NCBI GenBank assembly: GCA_013397845.1
Contig: VZTG01006780.1
Location: forward strand, 1,127,693-1,191,692
Origin: Melanocharis versteri
Taxonomy: Eukaryota > Chordata > Aves > Passeriformes > Melanocharitidae
Reading direction: 5' to 3'
DNA length: 64,000 bases
In this document: positions 1 to 11,948 of the stretch, one piece after another
Numbering within the stretch: the stretch's first letter is position 1
How the letters are laid out: the number at the start of each line of letters is the position of its first letter
The notes under the pieces: model-generated
Databases searched by the model: none
What the model was told of the DNA's origin: nothing
Seen by the model: only the letters and a program-made list of their open reading frames with translations
Position numbers and translations under genes: made by a program

Positions 1-2930
1 TTTTAGCCTAGAAAGTATTTCTTCTTTTATGATTGTTTCTTCAGTATCTTACCCAGAGCCGGGTTTATGAGGGAATGCAGCACTTTATATGTCAAACCTC
101 ACAGGAGACTCTTCTTTTGGGACTATCCTGTATTTCATATCATTTGACCTTCCTCCCATGTTCTCCACCATTTCAGAGATGAAGGACCTTTTGAACTTAC
201 AGATCTCAGTGTCTAGATCTGATAACCAGTGTAGGGAAGGTAACCCTGTATTAGGTGAATGTCTTAAGGGAAAACTTACATAATTTTAAGCAACTGCAAC
301 TCAATGAGCTGCTAAAAGAACCAGGAATTCTGTTGCTCTCCGTTTTCTCCAAAAATGTCCGGGGCAGAGTTGAGAGTTTCAAAAGTAGAAGAGTCTTTCT
401 TTGCTCGTTCTGCTCACCACTTCACAGAAAAACTTTCACCTTTTGCCCTTACCCCTCAAATGAAATCCCAGCACTCTTGGTCAGGTGTTCTACTTTGATT
501 CGCTTGCAAAATGAAATCAATAATCTCATTTAAAAGATTTGCTGAAGGCAGGGAATCTCCCTCATATTGGACATGCTATCAGAGAAGAATCTTCCATTCT
601 GGATGCAACCTGACCTCCAGCCTGTAAGGATAACTAGCCTGAGAGAGCACGAGGGATTTAGTGGCAAAATCAAATGTGTGGAGAGATTGTGATAAGAGCT
701 CTGTGCTGTTACCGAGGAGTAATTAGGTTTATACCACATTTCAGTTTTTCGGTCACACAATTTTTCCACAGATTTTTGAAATAACTGTGTTTGAGCCAAT
801 ATACACAGGATGATGTAAGGTACAGATGGGTGAATGTGTTGACACACTGAAAGCATAAGTAGCAAAAGACATGGTGTTTCTATTGCTTGCCTCATTGCAC
901 ACAGATGACAGCCACAGCCACAGTGTCTCTGTGAAATCATGAGTTTCTTTGATTATGACTGAGAAAATGTCCATTTCCCTTTTTCAGAAAGCTGTTTCAG
1001 GCACTGCTGCAGGAGAAAACCAAGCCAGCTGAAGCCTGAATGCAATATTTTGGGTTCCTAGTGCAGACACCCGTGTCATTCTCCCCCACCCTCATCCATT
1101 TTGTTGTTAAATACAAATACACACTGCAAGTCTCATGGTAGAGGAGATCTGTTTTGAGAATGGGAAGACACACTGTGCCTGACTTCTAGTCTGTATCGGA
1201 TTCCAGTCTCTTAGGGAAGGAATACAAGAGTTTTCCAAGGCTAGATTTGAGACCAGACATGTATATTTTATAATAATCCCTAGCAATATATCCAATGTCC
1301 TTTTAGATTTAGAGAGTGTAGGATTTCACAGAGTGACTTCATCTCCTGAGGCCTTAAGAAGAGCTCATTGACAGTCTTGGAGTAAGCTGCACCACTGCTG
1401 AGGGAAATATGACACTCAAAGATAAAGGAAAGTGCAAGTAAGGAGAAAAAACCAACTCTGCTCCGTGAATCTGTAAATGATCGGATTCACTGAGGTGCCA
1501 TCTCCACCGCTCCAATTGCTATCTTGTGGGAGGGTGCAGGGTCCCATGCAGTCCCCCTGCTGCAATTGCAGCCACACAGTCCAAGTGCCCCCAGACAAGT
1601 AACTCTTTCACATTTGTCAGCTAACAGATCTGAGGAGCCCCGTGCTGATCCTGAGGAGCTGCATGAAGCCTCATTGCACCTGATACAGCAAGAGCATTTG
1701 AACTCTGTGCCCCTCCTTGTCTAACCCCCACCGACTGTAGTGGAGCTTGGTACCTCACTGTTTGCTGTGACTTCAAGGTCCTTCATAAATAATACCAGCT
1801 CTTTAGATGGGGGGTAAAGCTGGCAGCTGTTGTAAAACCCACAGAGACACTGATGGGCAATGAAAGCAGATTCCTCAGCACAGAGTCACGGTTTACCTGT
1901 TCTCCGGATGTTCTGCAACACAAACACTCTGCCTCCATTTTGCCTGTCTGTAGGGTGTTCATCTGGTTGTTTTACTGAGCTGATGCTGACCTCATTGCTT
2001 AAGGCACCAGCAAGAGTTGTGCACACATGGGAAGGTCAGGGGAGCTTCAAAGGCAGCTGACTGTGACTGTCTAGAGCTTTTTCAAAAATAGAAGGTAAAG
2101 GCTAGGGGAACACCAATGCAGCTACACAGCAGGGAGGCAATGGGGAGCATGGGAGTGACAGGGTCTGTTCAGTTTTTCCTGCTGGAGCTCTGGCCTAATG
2201 TGTTTTTACACAACAACCTCCCTGTCGGGGGTCCCATGTGGCTTCACATCCCAGGTGGAGCAGGCTGTGGCACTTCCAAAATGCAGATTTCCTTAGCCAG
2301 ATGTGACACAAGCACCATCACTGTGCATAAAGGCACACTAATTTTTGTTTTAAGAACGAAAAAGCTGTGATATGACTCATTAATACCAGACATCCAGCTT
2401 GTTCCCAGAGGTATACCATTTTCCTCAACAGCTGATTTCTGCTGCTTGAAGCTGCAGACAGCTGGGGTAGTGGTGGTCTTTACATGAGTGTTGTCTCAGT
2501 GTTTTCTCTGCTCGTGCAAGAGCCCTGGACAGCCAGACCTGGGAGAGGAAATTGGATTAAACTGAGCAGGAGGTGGAGAGACCATCCTGCAGGCCAGAGC
2601 CACTGCCGTCCCCATCATATATTCTGTGTACAGCCTGCTCCCAGCCTGATCCTTAGGGCTCCCCCTTGACCCTGGAGAAGCCCTGAGTCAGGTTTGGATG
2701 GTTCCATTGGTCTGTCATTGAACCTCAACCTGTTAACAGGTTCAAAGGCACTTTGATATGAATGGAGACAGGGAAATGTTATATCTGTTTATTTCTTTTC
2801 CATGATGATAAAAGATGAACAACGCATAAAGCTTTGTTCCCTCTCTAGTGCAGGAAGTGAACAACAAACTCAATTTCACCTGAGAACAGCCAAGAAGAAG
2901 AAGCAGCTGATTTTTGCCTTTGAAGCCTAA
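1..2930. other. Non-coding single-copy sequence
   Basis: I recognise no gene, RNA or transposon here. Several open frames of 60-136 codons lie on both strands (for example 255-533 plus and 530-940 minus), but none resembles a known protein and their lengths fit chance. One splice-acceptor-like site near 987 precedes a short open frame and is listed separately. A perfect 14-bp palindrome lies at 1559-1572. The sequence looks intergenic or intronic. Confidence 0.6.
988..1039 (+). other. Possible short terminal coding exon (splice-defined, weak)
   Basis: A pyrimidine-rich stretch ending in CAG at 985-987 is a plausible 3' splice site. The frame that uses the first base to complete a codon stays open for 16 codons (KLFQALLQEKTKPAEA) and ends in TGA at 1037-1039. 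The next plausible polyadenylation signal is only a variant hexamer (AATACA, near 1110). I recognise no family. It could be the last exon of a gene entering from the left or a chance arrangement, and chance is more likely. Confidence 0.12.
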
Positions 2931-2933
2931 ACA

Positions 2934-3000
2934 TGGATCATGAAATAAATGATACCATTACTTTCTTCAGGTGCATGGAGGGAGTCTTTGCAGCCACAAG
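2934..3000 (+). other. Possible first coding exon (ATG to splice donor)
   Basis: An ATG at 2934 has a favourable context (A at -3, G at +4). Its frame stays open for 22 codons to a donor-like GTAAGAG at 3001, leaving the frame two bases into a codon. A weak internal acceptor (CTTTCTTCAG ending at 2970) would instead define a 30-nt exon, 2971-3000, open in all three frames. The peptide begins MDHEINDTITFF and I do not recognise it. AATAAA within 2943-2950 offers a competing reading as a polyadenylation signal. Without transcript data this is only a lead. Confidence 0.12.
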
Positions 3001-6000
3001 GTAAGAGATGTTCTATTGTTTCTTTGTTATTTCATACTGTACAAAGAAACTACTCCTATTTATATCACGTGAAATGTTATACCCACTGGAGTTTTCTGCC
3101 TGGCTGATTCTGCATTAATTTACAATGAACATTAATCTTGTGATTTATGGGCTGCCAGATTCCCTGAGTAGAATAACTTCCTTGAAGAAGGCTTCGCACC
3201 CACAGGATGGCTCAGACAGACAGTTTCACTTGTCTCTGCCAGCTCCAGCCTGGGATCTTGAAAGAAGAAAAGGGCAGGCAGGATGTGGCAGGCGAAACAG
3301 CAATTTTGGCACTGCAGACAGCATTTGCTTTGGTTGAAAAGTCTAACATGGGCTCACCCGTCTCTCTTGTTACTTCCAGGTGCCTCCCTTGGACACATGG
3401 GATCTGTCCAGCCCCAAAGGGAAACTACAGGTCTGTATTTATGTCTTCTGAAACTTTTGTATGGGAAAATTCATCAAATGGTTTGCACTTTTATAGCTCA
3501 AGGGTTTGTGCCTGCTCTTCTTAGGAGCTGAGGTGGAATGTCTCCACTTGGGAGCTGGGATGTAAGGTCACACAGACATTACTGTTGATTTACACAGGGA
3601 TGCAAAAGCAGATTCAGATTCCACAACCTGCAAATCCTTGGGAACTAGTTTTCTTATTTGGTTACTTGGTGTGGTGTCAGCATTGTGCTTTGAGGAGACA
3701 ATAGCTTCAGAGGAGCATCACCCAAAGGAACTCCCTCTTCAGTGAACAATTTGGCAGGCACAATACCTTTGATGACTTAATATTGTGCTCAGAAAGACAG
3801 TAACTACTCCTGGCTTGAGAATAAAGTAAAGGACAGGGAAAGAGGAGGATTCAGGAGTTTGGTTGGACCTTATGTGCTTAGAGAAACAGCCCTCCCTCCT
3901 CCTCCCTGCCCCATTCCCTGCACCCCTCCCTGAGCTGCAGGGAGCAAAGAAAGCAGCAGGGGTTTTGGGTAGCCTAGATATGGTGAGACAATTTGTTGTC
4001 ATGCTCCATCTAGGTACTGAGAAATGCCTCTACCAGGTAATATCACAATATCACAACTGATGCTAGCGGGCACTTATGTTGTCCATCTTGAAAGAGAGGC
4101 TAAAAGCAGGCTTACAGACCGAACACAATTCAAATGTGCTTGTCCAGCTCAGACACGAAGTGTGATTGTTGCATGGAGTGAGGGAATCCCTACTCTGGCT
4201 GCTCAAGCTCCACGTGTCCTGTGTGACTGTGCACAGTGCTGCTGTGTCAGGGCTGGCACTGGGGAGGCTCTCACAAGCTCCGGGTCCATGTCAGTGAAAC
4301 AAAACAAAAATGAAGGTTGCTGGTGAGTTTACCAGCCTGAATTCCCATAGCAGTGGGAACTGGAGGCTCTGATAAGATGTTTATAGTAGTTCATTGTAAG
4401 TGCATGTGGAGAGGTGAACATCATATGTGGCAGGAGAGATTATCTGGGGTAGCTTCTCTTACTAATCCTGCTGGATGCAATCAGCTCATGAAAGCAAGGC
4501 AAATTCCAAAGCAAATTGCCACGGCTCACAGGATTACTTTGTGGATGAAAAGACCTTGCCATTTAAACACTTCAGGAAATGATCTCACTTCCTCCTGGAA
4601 GTTTTCAAAGACTGAAGAGGAGTTATATTTTTTTTGGCCACTCATATGTCCTCCATTTCCAGGTGTTTGAACATCACACAGGACTCAGCTGTATGGCCTG
4701 TCCAGCTCCTTCTTGGGAAAAAATTGTTCATGATGGTCTTCTGCCAAGTTCTTAAAAACTTGAGGTCTGAGAAAACATGATTATGGACCTGGATGCTGAT
4801 CAGGGGAGGGGCTAAAATGGAAGCACACCAAAACAGGAGGCAGAGAAACTGAGAATATTCTTACTGTTGTGTTATTCAAATCAGGCAAAAAAAATATGCT
4901 ATGACTCTCGGAGGAAACTTGATTTACAGCACTTTTTCTAAACCAAGGTGATGGGCATACCTTGAAAGAATTTAGAGGCCAAATTCCTAGTCACCTCTAG
5001 GAATTACACCCATTGCTTTAGCTTGTGCTTAACTGTGATTTCATTGTCTGGTCAAGTTTTCACATCCCAGAAACTTGGACTTAATAGAGTAACTGGCTCA
5101 TCCATATGAATCATCTCTGGTCCGTGGATTGGGCTTTGATAAACATAAGAAATATGCTATAAGAGAATCCCAAAGACACTTCTCACATTGCCTATTGCTA
5201 AGAAAAAAGTTTTTTCCAAGTGCCAATTATGAATTAATTTTCATTAGTGTAAGAATGTCTTGGTTAAAAAAAGAGTTTTCAGACTGGGCTCTTCTCCTGG
5301 CTGAGGTAGCACCAAATGAACAGGTTTGTGCAAAGTGCCCTTTTTTGTGCCTGTTTGTATGAAATATCCAGAGGTTTGAAACAAAGCAATCAGTCGCACA
5401 CATAAGCCTGTTCTGGTGGACTTCAGCCAAGCCATTAACATAACAAAGAAAATATGTGCTTATTCAGATTCTATTTATTATCCATATTTCATAACTTCTA
5501 AAGAGGGAATTGCTTGAATAATGGAAGTAATATTATATTAGTAAAGTTGCTTGTTGTAATCTTCAATGCGATCTGACAACAGAAAAATACTGTCCAGTGT
5601 GTTTTAAAGTGTGCGTTTGTATGTGTTGGGGGGAGGATATGAAGAAAGGTGTATCTATCCCAAATGTCATAGCTACCCTTACTAAAAATACTGTTAAGTG
5701 CTCAGTGGTGTAGAGTTCACAAGAATATTTTCCTTTTTTCCCCCCTTCTTTTGCTTCTCTTTTCTTTTTTTGGCCTTCTTCACTGCCAGCCTGAAGAGCT
5801 CCTCTCCGGTTTTTCAGTTCAGCACTATGGTCTCTGGCCTCAGACATCTCTGCAACAGTGAAAGCCCTGTAGAACACTTGAGGATTTTGCCAGCACCTAC
5901 ATAGGAGTGCTGCCTGTATAGGGTTTGTGTGGATTGCTGCCCAGCAGTTAATGCATAGGCATGCAGGTAACTCAAAAAAAGGCTGTTGAGAAAAGCCAGT

Positions 6001-8870
6001 GGATTGCAGTAAGAAAGATTCAAATCTTCATGGCAATGCTCTGGAATAATGTCTGTATGCCAGCAAAGACAACGCCTTCACTAGCTTGATTTGCATTTCT
6101 TTAAAAATAAATATCCAAGTAACTTTTTACTGACAGGTTTTCATATCATTCTTCTACTGGTACTGGAAACACAGGAACTCAAGTAAAGCAAGAGTTCTGT
6201 GTGGTGCTTTCCTCTTCATTTTCTTGTTTTCTATAAATAGTACAGCTTGGAGATTGCAGATACCTAACTATACAGTTGGGCTGCTGCATTTTGGGCTGCT
6301 GCAGTTTTCCTATACAAGAGATTATATTTTTCTAAGGATTTCTTTTTCTGTAATTGCCCATGGCAGATGGTTAGAATTTGGCATCTGGAGAGATGTTGAT
6401 CTACAGATATACCTTGTCTTCACCCACAACAGTCTGTTCTAGAATTAGCTCACTTATAAACTGCTACAGATGTTGTTTTCCTTCATTAACCTTCTCCAAA
6501 GCTGGCAGCATCTCAAAATAATGAGGGAACGTGGCCATTGCTAGGTGCAGGTTTCAGCACCTGCAGGTGCAAGGGGTGGCGAAGGATGGAGAGAGAGCTA
6601 AAGCCTGCCCACACCCCTCAAACCTTTCAGGCAGCTGGGTTGTGGTTTGGCCATCTGGGCTGACTTCCAGAGGCAGCAGCCCTTGCTGCAGAGGGGCACT
6701 GCAGTCTCTGGGCTGGTCTGGAAAGCACTACTCTGCCTCTGATCACAGGAGCCCAGCCCCACAGAGGCACATGGGTTGTGGGAGAGAAGGCTCACTGCTA
6801 TCCAGTGGAAAAAATTGTTTGAACACTCTTCTGCTTGAAAGTGTTGGTTCTGCCCCGTTGAAGATGGGAGTACATTGCAGTCTGGTCACACACAGTTTTG
6901 TCCCAGGACCTTTGCCTCCTGCAGTACAGTGACTGGCCACATTAAAGTGCAAAAATAACAGGCTTTGCATTTTTGTTTGATTTTTAATGAATTTGTGGTA
7001 CAACACAAACTATTGTCTTCAAGATGACTAGACAGCATGCAGCGTGGTAAAGCAGATGAAACTAGCAGAATAACTTCATAAATAATCATCCCTCAAGTAA
7101 CTTCCTATGTAATACCTGAAGGGATACTAGTGAGATAACAGCAATAATCAATGTGAGTACCTTACAGGTACAATTTATCATGCACCTTAATAAATGCAAA
7201 GGTCTTATTTTTGTTCTTTCACTGATTCAGAACATTATTTTCTTTGTCTATGGGGACTTATTCACCCTCTCACGCTGTGCTTCTTCTCAGATTGGCCAGG
7301 ATTCAGGGACTAGGTCTTTTGCTGTAGCAGGAATGCTTCCTCAGGAAACTCAATATGTTTTAGCTTGTACAGGATCTTCTCAATTGTCCCTTTCTAAGAG
7401 AGGGAAGGGCAGAGTGTAGGATTTGGGGTGGTGTTTGAAACAGGGGTCCAAGTAGGGATTATTAAGCATTAAGATTCAGACTAACTTAAAAATGCCATCT
7501 TAGAACCTGAAACACCCCAAAGTAAAAAGCAAGAGACTGTTTTCAGGGCACTGTTGGCCATGCTGCTTTGCCACCTGGTGTAATGGATGCACGAAAATGG
7601 GCATGTGAGAAAAAGCGTGCCTGGCTAAGGGATCCTTGCTTGATTTGCAGGAGGGAAATGGTACAACATAAACAGGTACAAGATCAGCTGTGCTGGATTT
7701 CGGCTCTGGTTCAGTCCTACCCTGGATTACAGAGGCAGAAAACACTGTAGATATAGATGCACTGTAAGGTCTGGTGTTTCTCTTTAGGAGCATCCAGACA
7801 AAAAACCCTGGTGAACTAAGGGTTTTCCACAGTACAGCAGTTGCAGCATCTCCGTCAGGACATCTTTATTCTAGGCAGGAGTGAATCATCTCTTATGAGT
7901 CACTTGTGTTGCTCCTTCTTTGCAGACTGACCAGGTCTGGCTCTCCTTAGGGAGAGAGAGCTGATTCATAAATGGTGAGACTCAAAGGGAGCCCGGCAGC
8001 TGCCGCATTTGACCTCTGATGTCAAACAGTGCCAAAGAGTTTCTCCTGTCTTGGGTCCAATGAGTTGTGGTCAGTTTAAGCCTCTGCTGTGCTTACAGGC
8101 TGAGATGATATGGCCATGTCTTTTCCAAATTTGTACAGGCATCTTCAATTTCAGATTGTGGCATGACAAAGCATGTTTATGTACGATGAGGCTTGCAAAG
8201 TGGGCAGAAGTGCTCCAAGCATGAAGGCATGCTCCATCCACAGCAATTACTTAATTACTTGGTACATGTGTACCGAGTTCATGTAATACACACTGAAAAC
8301 TGGCTGGATTTGAGCCATAAATAATAGAATCAAGTCCATTTGGTGAGACAGAAACAAAGTAATGGAAAAAAAAATTGAGTCATATATTAAAAATGCTACC
8401 TTGGGTGTAATAAATCCATCAGAAAACACAGAGCACAGATGATAACCATTGCTACTCTGGAAAGACCAACAAATTCATGTTCACTCAGGGTATTGATAAA
8501 GGGAACTCAAAACTCATAAGGCCATGTTCTGGGCTGCCTATTTTGCAGCAAGCCAAGAATTTCTTTTTGGTCCTACCTGAATTTAATGAAGAACGGGCTC
8601 AGAAACACAATTTAGATTAGCCTTCCACTACATAGTTTGTATTAGGGTTATACATTGCTGCTATTACTCAATTCTTTGAATATTGCAGTTGAGTGAGCAC
8701 ACTGGAGCATGAGAAGCATTGCATTCCAGGAGCAGGTTGTTCCTATCCAAATTAAAATGGATTATTGAATATTACAACATTCTTCAAGGCAAAGATAATG
8801 GGAAGGATTAAAATGTTTAGTTACTGCAGCCTCAGTTGTGAGGCGCCAGAACACAAAAGTAACAAGTTTT
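3001..8870. other. Non-coding single-copy sequence
   Basis: No recognisable gene or transposon. An acceptor-like site ending at 3380 (CTTGTTACTTCCAG) is followed by two frames that stay open to about 3530. A strong pyrimidine tract at 5727-5780 ends in CAG at 5787-5789. TATAAATAG occurs at 6232-6240 without other promoter features. A small 15-bp-period tandem repeat lies at 6276-6303. A CTCF-like core lies on the minus strand near 7568-7582. None of these forms a convincing gene model. Confidence 0.55.
6276..6303 (+). repeat. Short tandem duplication, 15-bp period
   Basis: The 13-mer TTGGGCTGCTGCA occurs at 6276-6288 and again at 6291-6303. It is a local duplication without coding meaning. 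Confidence 0.6.
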
Positions 8871-8883
8871 TTCTATCTTCTAG

Positions 8884-8951
8884 GAAGCTCCTAGGGTCAT
8901 CAGCTGTGGAGCTGACACTCCTGTGCAGGTGGGAAAGGGAGCACTGGGCAG
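8884..8951 (+). other. Possible internal exon (splice-defined, weak)
   Basis: A good 3' splice-site-like sequence (TTTTTTCTATCTTCTAG ending at 8883) starts an open frame KLLGSSAVELTLLC. Two donor-like sites follow: CAG|GTGGGA after 8928 (45-nt exon) and CAG|GTAAAT after 8951 (68-nt exon). Only the shorter version preserves phase. I do not recognise the peptide, and a chance arrangement is likely. Confidence 0.1.
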
Positions 8952-8959
8952 GTAAATGA

Positions 8960-10560
8960 TCAACTCCACTTTGCCAAACTCCTGCTGATGGAAAACAAAG
9001 AAATGAAATTAATTCCTTTGCCAACACAACGAGAAATAGAGGGCTGGGACCAACTTTTCCAGAAGCAAAAGGTATCCAGTCTGCATAAGAAAAACAGACC
9101 TATGTCTAAACCAAGTATCTCCTCAAAGCAAAGGTCTGGATTGGTTCAACCATTCCCAAAAGGCAGAACAGCTGGTCACACAGGTATGCAGCAGTCCCTA
9201 AACCTGATCTCTACTGAGGTCAGCAGTCAACAGGGTGGGGTCAAGGCTTTCTGTTGGTATCTTTCTAGTGGTATTGGGTAAATACATCTCCATGTGATCA
9301 TTAGAGACCAACCGACGATAGCCAAGTGTATATTTTTATCGACTAATTAATTAATTACGTGGCTCTCTCTCAGGGGAGCTCTCAGGCTGAGTATGTGAGC
9401 AGGCTGGCATGTGCATTTGAGCTGGCTGAGGTTTGCACTGTGGCAGCTGCAGCAGCATGCTGATGCCTGCGTTACTTTCCCCACATCCCTGCACGTACCT
9501 TCTCCCGATCCAAGTACTTTGACATTCCAGTGTGCTGCCTCACAGCCAACCAAGCTGACACCATTGATGAGACAGTTGTGTTTGACCCCACTGGCTGCAG
9601 AACGTGCACCACCCCAGGCATGGGGAGGCTTTCATTCCCATACTCCTGCATTCCTCCTTGCATACGCAGGGTGAGGCCCTGGCATAAGAGCCTTTGCTCA
9701 ATCAAAACTGATCCAGAGCACAGTGTGGACTGAAAATTAATTCCTTGAAGTCTCTGATTTCAGCCCAGGTTTATTTTTTATAAGAAGCAGATTAGGGAAA
9801 TAAAATACTTGTGCTTAGTATCTGTGTGCTTTGCGCTTCATAAGCAAAGACATGGTAAGTGTGTACAGTAAAGAGCTGCCATACACAAATATATTGGACG
9901 ATGGTCGTGTTTTATTTCTCTGTTAACCTTCTGAACCTTTTGTATTTACCATGATGCAGTCCTTGTCACTTTTTGCTGACAGAAGGGGTCAGAGGTATAG
10001 CATCAGAGCCATCAGCTCAGGCTGTGGCTGTACATGTGACAGCAGACAGCTCAGATTGCCATCAGCCCCACCAGTGCACCCGGCAAGACACGGGTTGTGC
10101 GAACGGGTAAAACAAGTCAAATTTCCAAACAGGCAAGCAGGAATGGAGCCCCAGTCCCTGTAGTGTTGGGCAGGAGCTTGTATCCCACCTAGCACTAACC
10201 GGATCTTTTCATCTTTCACTGTCTCTCCTCAATCTGCCCCACATCACCACGACAGTGAAGCACTGATTAGTGACCCCAGTGGAAGTGTGGGATTCTGTGT
10301 GGTGTGGAGCTGAATGCTTTAGAGAGGCCCTGGGTTTCTGAGATAAGGCAATGCTGAAGGTGGTTTTCTGCTGCCCTTGGACCATTGATGAACAAAAATG
10401 TTGTTCTTTGAGTCTCTTGAGTGGGATGCCTGTGCATCTATATGCAAATAAGTTGACAAGAACTAATAATCAGCCACTTTTTGGCTTTAGCATTAGAGGA
10501 GAGTATGAGCATTGCATATGAGGTTGGTACCTGCTGAGACAACTGTCTTGGTTTTTGTAT
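8960..10560. other. Non-coding single-copy sequence
   Basis: No gene or transposon recognised. Three overlapping TAAT units lie at 9343-9357, a homeodomain-type motif cluster. The stretch 9950-10200 is moderately CpG-containing, with open frames on both strands that match nothing I know. Confidence 0.55.
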
Positions 10561-10567
10561 TTCTTAG

Positions 10568-10740
10568 GAATTTTTGATGTCTCCTGGTGAAAGTGTTAAC
10601 AAATCAGAAGGGAATTGCACAGGCAGTGCTGCCAGACATACAAATGGAGATGTTACTTTGCAGGAAAACTGTGTGATGCTGGGATACATTTGCACATTCT
10701 GTCAGTCATTTTGTCCACTTTCACATGCAATACTAACCAA
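10568..10740 (+). other. Possible internal coding exon, 173 nt
   Basis: The acceptor-like tract TTTTTGTATTTCTTAG ends at 10567, and a stop codon (TAG, 10565-10567) sits exactly on it, so the frame opens where the exon would begin. It stays open for 58 codons, through CTAACCAA at 10740, and reaches TAA at 10742-10744. A donor-like GTAAAA begins at 10741. The conceptual peptide includes ESVNKSEGNCTG and a Cys-rich CTFCQSFCPLSH, but I recognise no family and no complete zinc-finger pattern. It lies just upstream of CR1-derived DNA and is not part of it as far as I can see. It could be a real exon, a lncRNA exon or chance. Confidence 0.2.
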
Positions 10741-10799
10741 GTAAAATACTACACATGGAGGAAAATAGAAATTGGAAGAGACGTGAATGACAGCAAATT

Positions 10800-11482
10800 G
10801 TGGTGGTGGGTAGGGATCATCTACTTGGACTTCAGGACTGTCATTCAGAGGCACTTCAATAATCAAAGAAAATGGGCTGATAAAAGCCTTATGAAGACAA
10901 ACACAGACCTGCACATAGAACAGAACAAGCTCATACAACAGGCTGGGGACCCACTGCCTCAGGAGCCTCTCTGTGGAAAAGGACTGGGGACCCTGTGGGC
11001 ACAGGCTGCCCAGCAGCCAGCAGGACCTCCCAGCAGAGACAGAGGGCAACCACACCCTGGGCAAGAGCATTCCAGCAGCTCAGGAGAACATGGTGCCTTT
11101 CTGTTGGCACTTTTGCGGCCACATAAGGAGCAATGTCCAGTTTTGGACAGAGTGGTACAAGGCCAGGAGATGACTAGGAAGACAATTAGGGGGCTGGAGA
11201 ATATAACAAATGAGGAGAGACTAAAAGAAATGGGTGGTGGGCTTGTGCAGCCTGGATAAGAGCAGTTAAGATGGAGAAATAAGGATCCCATGAGCTGGTC
11301 GGGGGTTATGGAGAAGGAAGAGCCAGACTCTTCTACAAGGTACAGAAGGGAAAAGATGCAACCATCACAAGATGCAACAAGGGACATTTGGGTTAAGTGT
11401 CATGAAAAAAAATTACAGTGACAGTATTTCATCTCTGCAACATGTTGCCCCTTGAGGTGGCTGGACCTCCTTCTCTGGTGGA
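10800..11482 (+). mobile_element. CR1 LINE, old sense copy, 5' part of an interrupted element
   Basis: This is a degenerate piece of the reverse-transcriptase ORF and 3' region of a chicken-repeat-1 non-LTR retrotransposon, in sense orientation. Near 10815-10840 the text resembles the CR1 segment encoding IYLDF. From about 10965 it follows CR1 closely: the region after the YADD-type block, the GLENITNEER stretch (usually GLEHLSYEER in better copies), the segment with GGTTATGGAGAAGGA-like text, and a stretch corresponding to the CAGGTTGCCCAGAG landmark at about 11443-11460. It carries stops and frameshifts and cannot encode a working protein. A 214-codon open frame (10615-11259) that crosses it is incidental. 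The element resumes after the antisense insertion, at about 11950. Confidence 0.8.
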
Positions 11483-11948
11483 ATTCATAGAATGGCTTGG
11501 GTTGGAAGAGACCTTTGTGATCATCTTCATGGCCCTCCTCTGGACCCTCCAACAGGTCCATGTTTTTTCTTGTGCTGCAGACCCCAGAGCTGGATGCTGC
11601 ACTCCAGGTGGGGTCTCACCAGAGCAGAGAAGAGGATCAGAATTCCCTCCCTCAATCCTCTGTCCGTGCTGCTTTTCTTTCAGCCCATGATGGACTGTGA
11701 GTGCACACTTTTGGCTCGTATCCAGCTTTTCATCCAAAGAGCCCCCAGGTCCTTCTCCACAGGGCTGCTCTCAATGGCTTCTTCTCCCCCTCTGTACTCT
11801 TGTCTGGGACTGTGTCTACCCAGGTACAGTACCTTGCACTTGGACTGGTGGAGTCTCCTAAGTTCGTGTGGGCCCACTTTTCAAGCTTGTCCTGGTCTCC
11901 CTGGATGGCATCCCTTCCTTCTGTTGTGCCAACTGCACACGTTGAACT
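11483..11948 (-). mobile_element. CR1 LINE, antisense copy nested in the older CR1
   Basis: Read on the minus strand this is the end of CR1 ORF2. Translated pieces in different frames recall CR1 RT C-terminal text: a GRDAIQ-like block near 11910, KCKVLYLGR near 11830, ESSPVEKDLG near 11770, and RVQRRAMKMI near 11530. The plus strand starts with the typical 3'-terminal CATAGAATGG-CTTGGGTTGGAAG signature at 11486. From about 11520 it jumps directly to CTCCTCTGGACCCTCCAAC, which normally lies a few hundred bases further inside, so part of the usual 3' region is missing. The frame is broken several times and the copy is dead. Confidence 0.9.

Noticed and set aside
5563..5877. A Lys/Glu-rich 104-codon minus-strand frame resembling a coiled, charged protein
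   Set aside because: The charge comes from the complement of a plain pyrimidine tract (5727-5780), so it is a low-complexity artefact.
10615..11259. A 214-codon plus-strand open frame
   Set aside because: Its second half is CR1-derived sequence read in a partly wrong frame, and its first half has no recognisable protein. It is incidental.
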